From assembly GCA_001910725.1 (NCBI GenBank), contig MJGA01000003.1:868001-932000 (forward strand): a stretch of 64,000 nucleotides of DNA, written 5' to 3'. How positions within the stretch are numbered: the first letter of the stretch is position 1; every line of letters begins with the position of its first letter. Of the stretch, positions 23,471 to 33,787 are shown in pieces. A model generated the notes under the pieces. It saw only the letters and a program-made list of their open reading frames with translations, did not search any database and was not told where the DNA came from. The translations under genes and the position numbers were made by a program. This DNA is from Phanerodontia chrysosporium. Lineage: Eukaryota; Basidiomycota; Agaricomycetes; Polyporales; Phanerochaetaceae.

Positions 23471-25687
23471 ACATGGTCCTTGGGATCTGACGTGGACAGG
23501 CTGTGTTCCAGGTAGACCTACACCCTTTCCCGTGTAGGTCAGGCAGGAGCCGAATTGTGCGCTGAGGCATGCAGGAGGCATGTTTTCGTAGATCGCAAGT
23601 TGTATCACGTACTATGGGATATGCTCTCGGGATAATAATGCGTTAGCTGTGGCTGGACATGCATACATGCCGCCGGGGTGTACGACGTCATCTAGACGTA
23701 AGTCGAGAATATTGAAACTGCACTCGTGCAGGGTCGGCTGCACCCAGGCAAAGCAAAGCAGTTACAGCGTGTATAGGGAAGAGGCAAGGCTGTGATTGAC
23801 GTAGGCCGCCATGCTCATTCCGCACCGAACAGCAGACAGAAAATGTTTGGTGACCTCGAAAGCAGGGGTGATGTAGGGATATATCGATGATATACGAGAG
23901 GGGCATCCGCTAATTCTAGGTAGGAGCTGGCTGGGCTAAAGGCAAATGCCGGCCGAGGCGGAGGCGAGCGGTGGGTCGCAATCACGGGCGCGGCTGCGTC
24001 GGGGCATGCTTTGTTCTCTCCGTCGTCATCCGAACGCCACAGAGCTGTCCGGCTGCGCTTTCCCCGCTACTTCGACATGCCTCGATGTTTCTGCCTGTCC
24101 TCGCTTGTCTTCCCACCCACAGATCTCATCAGAGGATCTACCTGCAGGTCAACACAGCCTGCGAGGCTCGGCCTGCGCTCTAACGACTTGGCAGCGTGCA
24201 TCGCGCATGGACCTGGCATACCGAAGCTCAGACACGACAGGCTGGCTCACTTCCTTGTGCTCTCGCTTGGCTGCCATGGCCAGGTGACCGCCAAGTCTTG
24301 CAACCAGCGAGGACAGAGCACACGTCTCGTCCTGTCGCTCATTGAAAATTGCTGTCGTCCGGCGCGTCTCGACGCTGATCTTCTAATGAAAGAAGGCTAT
24401 CTCTAAATTCTCGAATGCGCCGTTGCGCTCAGCGAGCGGTCTGAGCCCTTTGTATTTTGGATCGTGCCTTGAATGTGACGGACGCCGCTACGCTAGGCCG
24501 TCTGCGATAGCGCACTAGAGGACCTCGGGACACGGTCACTCTTCGAGAACCTTCTCATTATCTGAAGGACCCTTGAGGTGAGTGCTCCCCTCGCCGCAGA
24601 ACAATGCCGGCTCGTTGCTTTCCCTTTCACTAGGCAGATGTAACTCTACCCTTGTCATGACGCTGAAGATGTTCTCCGGCACCTGGCAGAAGGACCCTAC
24701 CGACCTGCGCAGCCCGCAACGGCCACGCAGCCCTCCTGATATCCGCAATCATGTCTACGCATGCCCTACACCATCTGCCAGTGGAGTCGCACCGCTCGCG
24801 AAGCCCCTCGCGCGGCGAATTCACGGTAGCGGAAGTGCCATTCCACGTCCAAAATCGGGCCGAGACGCGCATCTGCGGGAGCTATCGCTGACGTAAAGTA
24901 GGGGGCTTCCAGGAGCCAGGGGGATGATGTACGGAAAGGTCTAATTCGCGCACCGCGTCCCGGAAATGGCGCCGTCAGGACCCTACGGGCCTACGCTCGT
25001 CTTGCGCGTCACTCCCACAGACAACACCGCCGACTCACGCAGCGCGTTTTTCGCCCCTGCGAGAGGGCTGCCGTTGATCGCCTGCACTGTCTCTCCCAAG
25101 AGAGGGGCGTGAAACGCCTCTTTAGGGCTTTCGACGCGCCCGTTCAACGGCCATGCTGGGGCCAACTCCCGCACAGGCGCACGACCACCGAGCACCTGGC
25201 GGCGGGTGCAGAGACTCTCATCACCGACTGGACCTAAGCATGAGGTCATATTTCCTGCTGTTCGTTGAGCATGGCTTGATCTGGGCAGTGCAACCTTATA
25301 AATGACCATCTCCAGCGCGCCGCCGTCTTCTCTTTCAGCCCTCCGTCGTTGGGAAGTGCTGGCCGAGCGGACGAGCCGTTTGTTCTGGCAGTTTGGTTAC
25401 TCAAAGGTGCTGTGCTCGACGTGCGCATTGCAAACCCCGACGCCGTTATGCTGTATCTTACTGTAGCTGTTGTCAGCAACCACACGACGCGTGGTGCATC
25501 GCGCGGTGCTGGCGCTATGTCAGGGCAGGTAACATATCCCCTGCGGGTACGCAGTTGCCGTGAATCGCACAATGCAAGATGCCATCCATATGGCCGGAAG
25601 CCTTCCGACCATATGATAGATTCGATGGTCAGTCTGTAGTCGTCTACATATCACTGTGCTTACGCCTGCATGTAGAAGACAATCGAT
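23471..25687. other. Gene-poor interval inside the A-locus region
   Basis: About 2.2 kb without a convincing gene. Short open stretches exist (for example around 23950-24400, 24580-24890 and 25350-25640), but none show family motifs or clean intron chains, and I see no homeodomain (WFxNxR) remnant on either strand. No tandem or inverted repeats are obvious by eye. Confidence 0.45.
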
Positions 25688-26031
25688 ATGAGATTCTCTG
25701 GTGCTGTGAACTGCGATCGCGGAGTCCTGTCACTGGTGAACGCCATCGAGGCTCGATTAATACACACGCTGATATCGTTATAGCCCACTGTCCAGGAGGA
25801 GGAAGAGATAGAAATGGAGGACACGGGTTACGAAATCACAGTGAGCACTGAAGAGCGTGGGGACAATGCCCGTAAGGAACTGCCCACGCCGGCGACAATC
25901 GCCGTTGGGAACTTTTTCAACATCATCACTGTACGTCTATTGCCAAAGCCTGAGATTTACGCTTATTCTCCCCATGGCAACTGTAGACTTTTACACTTGT
26001 ATTGCGTCGTAGCATACAACTCAGAAGATAA
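25688..26031 (+). CDS. Candidate small spliced ORF (79 aa) near HD1
   Basis: A three-exon model is consistent with local rules: exon 1 25688-25735, exon 2 25784-25930, exon 3 25987-26031, with GT-AG introns of 48 and 56 nt. The product starts MRFSGAVNCDRGVLSLPTVQ, continues with an acidic block (EEEEIEMEDTGYEI) and ends with a basic, hydrophobic segment (GNFFNIITTFTLVLRRSIQL). No known domain is seen. It may instead be the 3' part of a larger gene or chance. It lies about 470 bp from the HD1 stop. Confidence 0.33.
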
Positions 26032-26497
26032 GTTAGAGATGTCCAGAAGGTCTGCCTACCATGACAGGGTACGCAGCTCCACTACTGTCAAGGGACTTAC
26101 CCAGAGACAGTTATGCGGGCCAGCGTATTGACATACCATCATTGTCTATTCGGAGAAGAACTCGGTTGGTTTGCTTCTTGGTCGCGACTTACTATCGGTA
26201 TTGCGCTCCAAAACTGAAACCCACCCGTAGGAAGTGTCGTAGAATTCTCTACTGTCACCCTTGAGTAGTCTGTTCGTATGCGTTCATTCTGCATACCATT
26301 GTTTGTGATGCCTGCGGGTTGACGGCGCTTGAACAGTTTCAAGCTCTAGGATTGCATCGAATACGTCCGAGCGAGCTACATGGCGGAAAGTGCGTGCTGA
26401 CGATGCAATGTCGTCCGAAGCACGGACCACGAAGAAATTAAAGGATTGGCAGTTACATATCATACGAACCGATGATCCTGTGAAGCATCTGTAAACA
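26032..26497. other. Intergenic: 3' flank of HD1
   Basis: No gene seen. Holds the HD1 transcript end and the end of the candidate small ORF. Confidence 0.4.
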
Positions 26498-28548
26498 TTA
26501 TGAGGTAACGTCGAAGATTACAGCAGATGCATGAAGTGCTGGCTCTTTCGAAATATCTAGGTTATCTTGAATTATGTGGCGGTACGCTTGAAGGTCATTT
26601 GGGGCGTAAGTCATAATCCTGAGCAACAGAGCGGATGACATACCAGAGGATTCTGAGAACGATGTTACTGGATCAGCTGAGGCGCTGTGGAGCGGAAAAG
26701 TAGGACAATCGAAGGCATCGTCCCACAAATCACCCTCAAAGTTCGGAAAGGATGTGATTGTACTTGCAAGCAGCAAATCAAATTCTTCCCTTTGCTTCGC
26801 AGACAGTGGAACAGACTGGCTAGTTGGATACCCGCAACCATGCGGATGAAGGTGAAGAGATGTTGACGCCTCGCCTGATGGTGACGAACTTGATTCAAGC
26901 GAGCCTGACAAGATGCTGTCGATGACTCCCATTAGCGACTCGGGTCGTAGCAGATCCGGGCCAACCGGAGGGGATATGGGCTGCGTGTAGCCCGATGACC
27001 ACATGTTATTTGTCTGCCCATTGTGTGAATGTAGGGATACGACTCGCCTGGCTGATGTCCGCTTCTGCGGACGGCTGCACAGTTTCGCTGGTACCCCACC
27101 CTGTTTATTTCAGCACAGGAAGGATAGGACGCAGACGCTGTACTCACAGGGTGATAGGTCGTGTTCCGCCACATCTTGCGATCGTGCACTGTTTAACTCT
27201 GTCGTCGTAAGGCTTCGGCGGCGGCTCGCGACGTGGCCCTCGCGGTCGGTCGAGAATGGGTGGAGAAAATTAGAGATGTTGTGGGACCTCTTCGAGGTAA
27301 CTTGTAGCCCATGCCGGAAGCGCTTGGTTGGAGGACCGATATAAGATGCAGATCTTCGGTGTCTCCTGGGCAATGAAGACAATGCAGGAGCTGCTGCATC
27401 CGGACTGGAAGGGATTGCGATGTGGCTCGAATGCCGGTCATTACAATTCATGACAGGTAGCGACTCCGCGTACAATGGTACCGGTCGCTCATCTTGATGG
27501 CGTTTATGAGAAGGATAAAAGCAGAGGGGGTCTTCGCCAGGCGTTCTTCATGACGATCAGAACGGTTTGATTCAGCCAACGACGTCGTGAACTCATACCT
27601 TCGACGTTTCCTGCGCTGCTGCGGAAGAGGGTTCGTCGCGCATACGGGAGATGGCGAGTAGCTCTCATCTTCACTGTCCGACGTGAAGATCAGCGACGGA
27701 GGGTGGGAAGGAGGCGATGGCTGTGACGAGACATTTGGAAGGGTGTGTGACTTGTCGATAGAAGATGACGAACTCAATGAGCTCTCGCAGATGTTCGCGA
27801 AGGCGAGGGATGACGTTTCAGGGGCTATATGGGTACAATGATCTGGGTAGAGGCATTGTAGCTTAGAGACAACAGATAGCAGCTCTGCGGCGACTTCTGG
27901 TGAGACATCGTCGCTCTGACTGCCTTGGAAGAGGATGCGTTTGGCTGCAGCGATAGCTAGAGCCCGAGACCCATTGAAACGACGCTTGACGAAGGAAAGC
28001 CAGCCGATGTGCTTGCGAACAGACCTGAACCAACTATCCACTGTGTGCAGAGACACCCCAGCCTCCTGTGCCATAGCCGACTTGAGTGAAGCTGTCGGAT
28101 ATGGGTTGTGCACGTTTCGGAGTATCCAATCGTATGGCAGAGCGAGGAAGGTTGGGATCAATGCGGGCGATGTCTGATTCTGAGTGACGGGTGTATGCCT
28201 CGAAGTAGCCCGCTCAGAAACACCGGTCAGAGGCTGCACGATGTCTCCGAGGGTCATTTGTGCCAGCAGATCTTCTATTTCCGTCATCGCCGCTGTTTGG
28301 ATTCTGTCGGCTTCCTCCTGGGCCATCGCGAGGCTTTCGCCCAATATCGCAATCCTGAGGAACACCGACTGAGCAATGCGGTCGAGATCGTCGTCCACAT
28401 TACCAGCATCCAGAGCATGTCGAAAATCCTGGCAAAGAATCTCCCACTTCTGCTCGAAGGCTGCTACTGCTGTAGCATTTCGTGCTGAGAGGAATTCATC
28501 TTCGGCATCTATGAGACGCCTTTCAAGTGATTGAGTTGCGTATACCAT
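26498..28548 (-). CDS. HD1: HD1-class homeodomain mating-type transcription factor
   Basis: One partner of the A mating-type heterodimer. My splice model has three exons: 27599-28548, 27148-27545 and 26498-27087, with introns of 53 and 60 nt, giving an intact 645-residue protein. The start MVYATQSLERRLIDAEDEFL (ATG at 28548) matches the N-terminal dimerisation region of HD1 proteins. The homeodomain spans about residues 130-190 (LPYDWILRNVHNPYPTASLK, then VDSWFRSVRKHIGW); its recognition helix reads WFRSVR instead of the canonical WFxNxR. Next come a Ser/Pro-rich segment, a basic cluster (QQRRKRRR) across the first junction and a second basic bipartite cluster (TKRFRHGLQVTSKR), both possible nuclear localisation signals. 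The long Ser/Thr/Pro-rich C-terminus is typical of HD1 activation regions. Divergent from HD2. Unlike many neighbours it shows no frame break. Confidence 0.93.
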
Positions 28549-28847
28549 GGCATACAGATAGTGACGAAGGAACAAGAGTGCGTGTACGTTGCGTTTGTCG
28601 TGACGAGAGATGACGAGTGAGCAGGAGGCAACCTGAAGGATATGTCAATAGTGCCGGCGTCGCCTGCGTTTCCCACCATGAACCGCGCTTTGTTGATCTC
28701 GGGGAGGATGATGCCTAATCCGTCACGGTAACACCGGCCCTCCTTTCGCACGATAGAGTATCTACATGGAGGTTCAAACGCTCACGGTCCCGACGTCCAC
28801 AGGTACTACGTTCACCAACGGACCTCCTTCCTCGGCCGTCTCCTTCC
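28549..28847. promoter_or_regulatory. Shared divergent promoter of HD1 and HD2
   Basis: A 299-bp gap between divergent HD1 (minus) and HD2 (plus) start codons. It must hold both core promoters. No canonical TATA box is evident on either side. Confidence 0.7.
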
Positions 28848-30531
28848 ATGGCCACCGCCGACTTGCACAGGCTTCACACCCTGCAGCATATCACCAGAAA
28901 AGCTTATCGCCTGTTGGACATCACTGGTGGCGAGTCTGCGAAGTTTGAATCCTCCGAGTCCAGTCCCAGTTCCTCATATGTCGCATCTGTGAAGTATTCT
29001 TTGCCTGATCCTCTACCGATCACATCCTACCTCATCGCGCAAGGGTTGCAACCCGCCCCATCCGAACAGCTGTCCCAGGCCTATCTTCACCATGCTCGCG
29101 GGCTGAAGGGCGCAAGCGAGAGGAAAATGCAAGCCTCTGCGTACTCTTGGCTGAGGGGTTGTCACGATCCGGGACAAGACGTTCAGAAGCAGCTATCTAG
29201 TCTGTATGCGGCGTACTATCGCTATTATACTTCGACCCTCCAACGCTGGGTGGATGTCTTGATACAACAATTCCAGCGCAAGCTATGCGCAGTCAAGTCG
29301 AGGATACCCGGCAGCTCCGCCTCTAGATCTTGCGAGAGGCGGCCTTTCATACAGGTGAGTTCTCATCATCAAATACCAAACCAAACATAGTTGACACATA
29401 TGCAGGAGGCCATACCTACGCTGGAGCAGGCGTTTCAATCAAATCCCTATCCTAGTCGGCAGGACAAAGAACGTCTGGCCGAAAAGACTGGCATGCACTT
29501 CAAACAAATACATGTTTGGGTCCGTGCCTTGTTGTCAGCTAAATCACAATGTTCTGACAAGCTTCTAGTTTCAGAACCGTCGAAACCGAGTAAAGAAAGA
29601 AGGGCGTGACTTACGCAAGACTACCATCTTTCATCCCATGTGGCAGGAAGCGTCCTGCGTCGTGTCTCTATTCGACGACGGCCGCGTGACTGCAGGCATC
29701 ACTGAGTACGACCGAGACATATCTATTGTATTGCCGGACAAACATGCAGCAGCGGTTTTGGTGAGTAATGTGCTGTACTGAATTGCGAACCTCCGCTTAT
29801 AGTGGTGGTGTCAGCGACCTTCGCCCGCGCACCTTCTCAATCCCCTCGACCGATTAGAATTGGAACGACCAGCTCACGCGTATCCTGCCCCCTTCCCTCC
29901 TATCTGCCACTACGACCCGTTCCCACTTGACGAGACTAGATCGTTTCAGGTACCCTGGCTTCGTTCTACCTCTCTGCAACATGGGACTCGTATGTCCGAC
30001 GCAACGGTAGACAGCCTTATCCAATCGTTTGGCAAATTGTCCTTGGACGACGACGGTTTGGTCGATTGTAAGACCAACAAGTTCCACCCCGCACTCACAC
30101 ACGATTCATGTGGGTTGAAGAGTAAACCCCTAGACGCACCGCTAGCCGCGCTTGTCCGCCACAGCCCAGTCCTAGCGAACTTCCAGCCTATCTTGCATGC
30201 CTGTGGTCTGTCACCAACCCACTCCTCATCATTGCCATCATTTGGCTCGCCATCCCTGCTGCAGGCCCCATTCCGGACTTCCCATGGGCATTCCATTACG
30301 GGGCGGAAACGTCTCGATATCCTTCACCACGCGTCGTCTCATACACTGCGCGACGAAGCACACCCGTATGCAGTCTCGCATAGATCTCGAACGCTCACTT
30401 CAAGACTACGATGTAATGGTCCAGTCCTTCCAAAGATCATTGCTGCGGCGACGATAGACCAGTTACCCACCAACGCTTCAGCCTACTCACGCGCTATCCC
30501 CTCTGACCACTCAATACCCAATGCAACGTAA
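28848..30531 (+). CDS. HD2: HD2-class homeodomain mating-type transcription factor
   Basis: The other partner of the A mating-type heterodimer. Four exons (28848-29354, 29406-29519, 29569-29760, 29815-30531) with GT-AG introns of 51, 49 and 54 nt give an intact 509-residue protein. The N-terminal 169 residues (ATADLHRLHTLQHITRKAYR onward) form the dimerisation and specificity region. The homeodomain (about residues 168-220) reads EAIPTLEQAFQSNPYPSRQD, AEKTGMHFKQIHVWFQNRRN and RVKK, with the canonical WFQNRR recognition helix; an intron splits it exactly at W-FQNRR, a common HD2 intron site. The C-terminus is Ser/Thr/Pro-rich and without recognised domains. In the compatible dikaryon the HD2 homeodomain provides most DNA binding. 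Confidence 0.95.
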
Positions 30532-30921
30532 CACATACCAATCAGTGACGATCGGCACCCCCATGCCCATGCGACATCGTACACATGTCTGCGATCACCC
30601 CCCAAATGTCCGATCTCATCTATCGACGGAAACGTTCCTCCAGAACCTTCAAGGTTCCATGGCATGGCTATCATTATTTACTACTCTATGGACTGTATGG
30701 GGCTGTATTCTCGCTGGTAACTTACTCATCGGTATTATTTCGACCACCCAGCTCGGCTGTTTCAAGACTAAGTCAAGGGCACCAACTTCATAGCCCGACC
30801 GCTCCGCTGGAAAGCAGTGTGCTGAACGCGCTCCAAGATACTGGATGCAGGTGCTATATTCGTCATCCCTCGTTCTTCAACATGGAGCTTTCAGTAGGCA
30901 GCGATCCAAATGACACCAAGA
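30532..30921. other. Convergent gap between HD2 and MIP1
   Basis: Both neighbouring genes end here. A plus-strand ORF (30585-31031) runs through the gap and into MIP1 but has no family motif; I treat it as chance. Confidence 0.4.
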
Positions 30922-33428
30922 TTAATGGCGTCCCGGGAAAGACACTTCATCCTCTATTTTCCATCTTCCAACCTCAGCCATTGACCCTGCGTCACCGCCT
31001 TCTAATTCTGCTGCGTGCAGCAGGGTGCTAACCATCTTCCATGGGTCTCTTCCGCCGCCATACCGCAGAATTTCGTTCTTATACCGTTCTCCCGTCGTCC
31101 GGTTGAGCGGATCGTGTGCGAAGAGTTTGCGCCAGACACGCGATGCGATTGCCCGATCGAACAGATACGAATAGTAGGTCGCACCGTACCCGAAGAGATG
31201 ACCGAATTGCGTCTGCCACGAGGTGCCCGGCACGTAGGGAATGAGGCCACGGTATTCGTACAGCCGCGCAAGGGCGGCTGTTGAGTCGAACTCTGGTGAT
31301 AAAGCAGCAGGTGAGTGGTAGATTTGGTCGAGGGCAGCTAGAAGAATTTGAGTGTGCGTGTCAATGGAGCGACAAGGATCCTCTTGATGATGCGTCGATT
31401 CCGCCAGTATATTGCCCTTGATGTCGAACAGCGAGAGCACCGTTGGCGACTGCAGGAAATGCTCCATGAGGATGGAAGGCAGTTCAACGAAGTCTGTAGC
31501 GCAGCGCGTCCCCGATACGTTCTGATATTCTGTGCGTCCAATCATGGCTATTGATAAGTGGTGAACGCTAAGCTCAACAGTACAGCTTAGGGTTGGAACT
31601 CACAATGCATCGCATGTCCCATCTCATGGAACAATGTAAGAACTTCGTGCCACGCAAGAATTGTCGGACCCCTATGGACAGTCGGGCGAGTAAACTCGCA
31701 CAAGAGGACTACGACAGGCAGCTGGAAGATCCCATCGGTACCTGGTATTCTTGCCCGGTGAGCGTTCTCGAACTTGTCGGATAGCTGGACTGCCTTCAGG
31801 GCGTTTTCGTCCCAGACGTGCTCGAAGTCCCGGTGTGCGTCATCGTCGTCTGTGCGACGCGAACAGCGGACGGTGTAGTGCGCTGCGCCGCTGGGCTTGC
31901 CTCGCCGCGCGAACAGGTCAGCGTAGATCCATCCGATCACCCCGGACTTCTCGTCTACGACTTCTAGTTTCCGAACATCAGGGTGCCACACCTCGCCTGG
32001 CGTGATTCTAGCGAGGCGGAGGGATATACCATATAAGTTGCGGAAGAGACGCGACAGTCCCATGAAGACCGTGCCTAACGTGAGTGGAGGGAGTGAAACG
32101 GGCGGAGCGGGGGGTTCAGGCGGGCAATAATAGTCTCTATCCCAAGCTTGTATAGTAGGATATGGGTGCGTGTGAAGATGTTCTTGCTTCCGTAGACTAA
32201 GGGCGCGTAGTGCTCTACGGGCGTAGGGGCGTGTGTGATCCAATAGTGCATTCAAGAAGTGAGCGACATTCTCTGCACCCTTCAAGTCAGCCAAGCGTTG
32301 CTACGAGCCGCAGAATGGCTGAACTTACCAGGAGATTTCGCCATTTTATCGGTCAAAGTCATATGTGCGAAACTGGGCTTCCCAACCAAGCGGGCCAGTT
32401 CGCCACGGGCACGAAGAAGGCTCTCTAGAATCCGAATTTGCTCAGGCGTACTCGAGTTGGCGGCCATGTAGACTTTTCGACGCGGTTCTTCCTCCGGCGC
32501 AGAATGCATGATCATCTGAGCTTGCAACGACCCGGGGTAGACAACCAGGTCTCGCTGAGTAAACTGCGCCTGGAGTCGAAGTCGCGTCCCCATAGCCTTG
32601 TCCTTCAGTCCCGTGAGCTCGTGCGGCTTGATGACAGCCGGCGGGCGCGGACTGGCCGTCTCGTTCAGGAAGAGCCGTCCGAGGTGTAGAATCTCCGACG
32701 ACAGGGAGACAAACTTGTTGCGTTGTTCAGGCGGGAGGTTGATTCCGGACTTCTCAAAGTCCCTCCAGAAGATGAGAGCAGTCTCGCGAGCTTCTGGTCC
32801 GAGGACTGGGACACTTCCGGGTCTGACAAGACCGCTCGTAGGACCTAGAGAAATGTGTTGAATGGGGCGTTTCCAGTTATGAAAAAAAAAAAAAACAATA
32901 TACGTACGTTGTACAAGTCTACATCTGTGTTAAGCACGTTCATGAACTCACACATCTTCTCGTAGACGTGCTCCGCGCTCTCCGTCCATGCAGGGTCAGG
33001 GTGAGCATTCCGAACAAGCTCAGCAAGGTCTATAACGCCGCATAGAAGATCACTGAGCCTGTCCAGATGCTTCACGACCTTGAAGAGCTCTTCTCGGAGT
33101 CCTTCGTCTTGTGTATCCTGCGGGTGAGGAGTTGTGCACGGCAGAGGGTAGAATCCGCCAACTCGACGAAGGCCGCGGGAGTGGTGAGGAAATCATGACC
33201 AAAAAGACCGGTATAAGCAAGCCCTGAACTAGACTGTGGTGGTTGGGGGATATCGAAGTCCGCTATGATGTCGACATCGTCACTGGTCGCTGGCGAAGGT
33301 GCGCTGACAGTGGTAGCGGTTCGTGTGCCGCGGATGGACAGATCTTGTTTCGCGCGTAGACAGCGGCGAAATCTAAATGCATGGCGAGTCTGCTTCGAAA
33401 GCACATTCCGTGCGGTATGTGCGAGCAT
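30922..33428 (-). CDS. MIP1: Mitochondrial intermediate peptidase
   Basis: M3-family zinc metallopeptidase that trims an octapeptide from imported precursors in the mitochondrial matrix; the best known physical marker of the A locus. The start [20 protein letters not shown] is a basic, acid-free presequence, preferred over an in-frame ATG at 33638. The catalytic segment is [13 protein letters not shown] (HExxH, near 31605-31635), followed across an intron by [20 protein letters not shown] and [10 protein letters not shown], the usual MIP block with the third zinc ligand region. The C-terminus ends [18 protein letters not shown]. One intron contains a 14-A run. Two single-base losses (near 33117 and 32809) break the frame at GG/CC or GGG/CCC runs. 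Convergent with HD2. Confidence 0.95.
32882..32895 (+). repeat. Homopolymer run of 14 A in a MIP1 intron
   Basis: Poly(A) on the plus strand, poly(T) on the coding strand, placed just after the donor of an intron. It probably serves as an extended polypyrimidine-like stretch or is a neutral microsatellite. Confidence 0.8.
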
Positions 33429-33787
33429 AAATACGAAGAGAGGAAGTGGGTGTCCTATGCCAAGTAGCACTCCAGGCGCTTGCAGCTTCGCGAGAGTTGG
33501 ATCTACAAATCGGGACGAATTTACCGCGGCAAACACCGAGCCAATGGAGCTTCCGCATTCCGCAATGCGAGAGCGAACGGTGGCTTTGGAGCAGAGCAAG
33601 TGACCAGGCGACGGGAAAGTAGCGGTGAGAATTGACATTGCACATTGGGTAATTTAGGAAGTACAGTAACATTATGCAGAGGGTATTTGGTAGGTGCAAA
33701 TGAGTGTGAATGCAGTACAACGAACATGAGTGGAAAGCAAGAGACGACAGGAGACATAAGCCAAAACATACACGCATACAAATTGCT
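33429..33787. other. Intergenic: MIP1 promoter and 3' flank of the DDT/WHIM1 gene
   Basis: AT-richer than the flanking genes. No convincing gene; an in-frame extension of MIP1 upstream to 33638 lacks family similarity. Confidence 0.4.

Noticed and set aside
23471..25687. Second, degenerate HD gene pair
   Set aside because: No WFxNxR-like helix or HD1/HD2 N-terminal pattern was found on either strand by reading.
30585..31031. Separate plus-strand gene between HD2 and MIP1
   Set aside because: It overlaps the conserved MIP1 C-terminus on the other strand and has no recognisable family feature.
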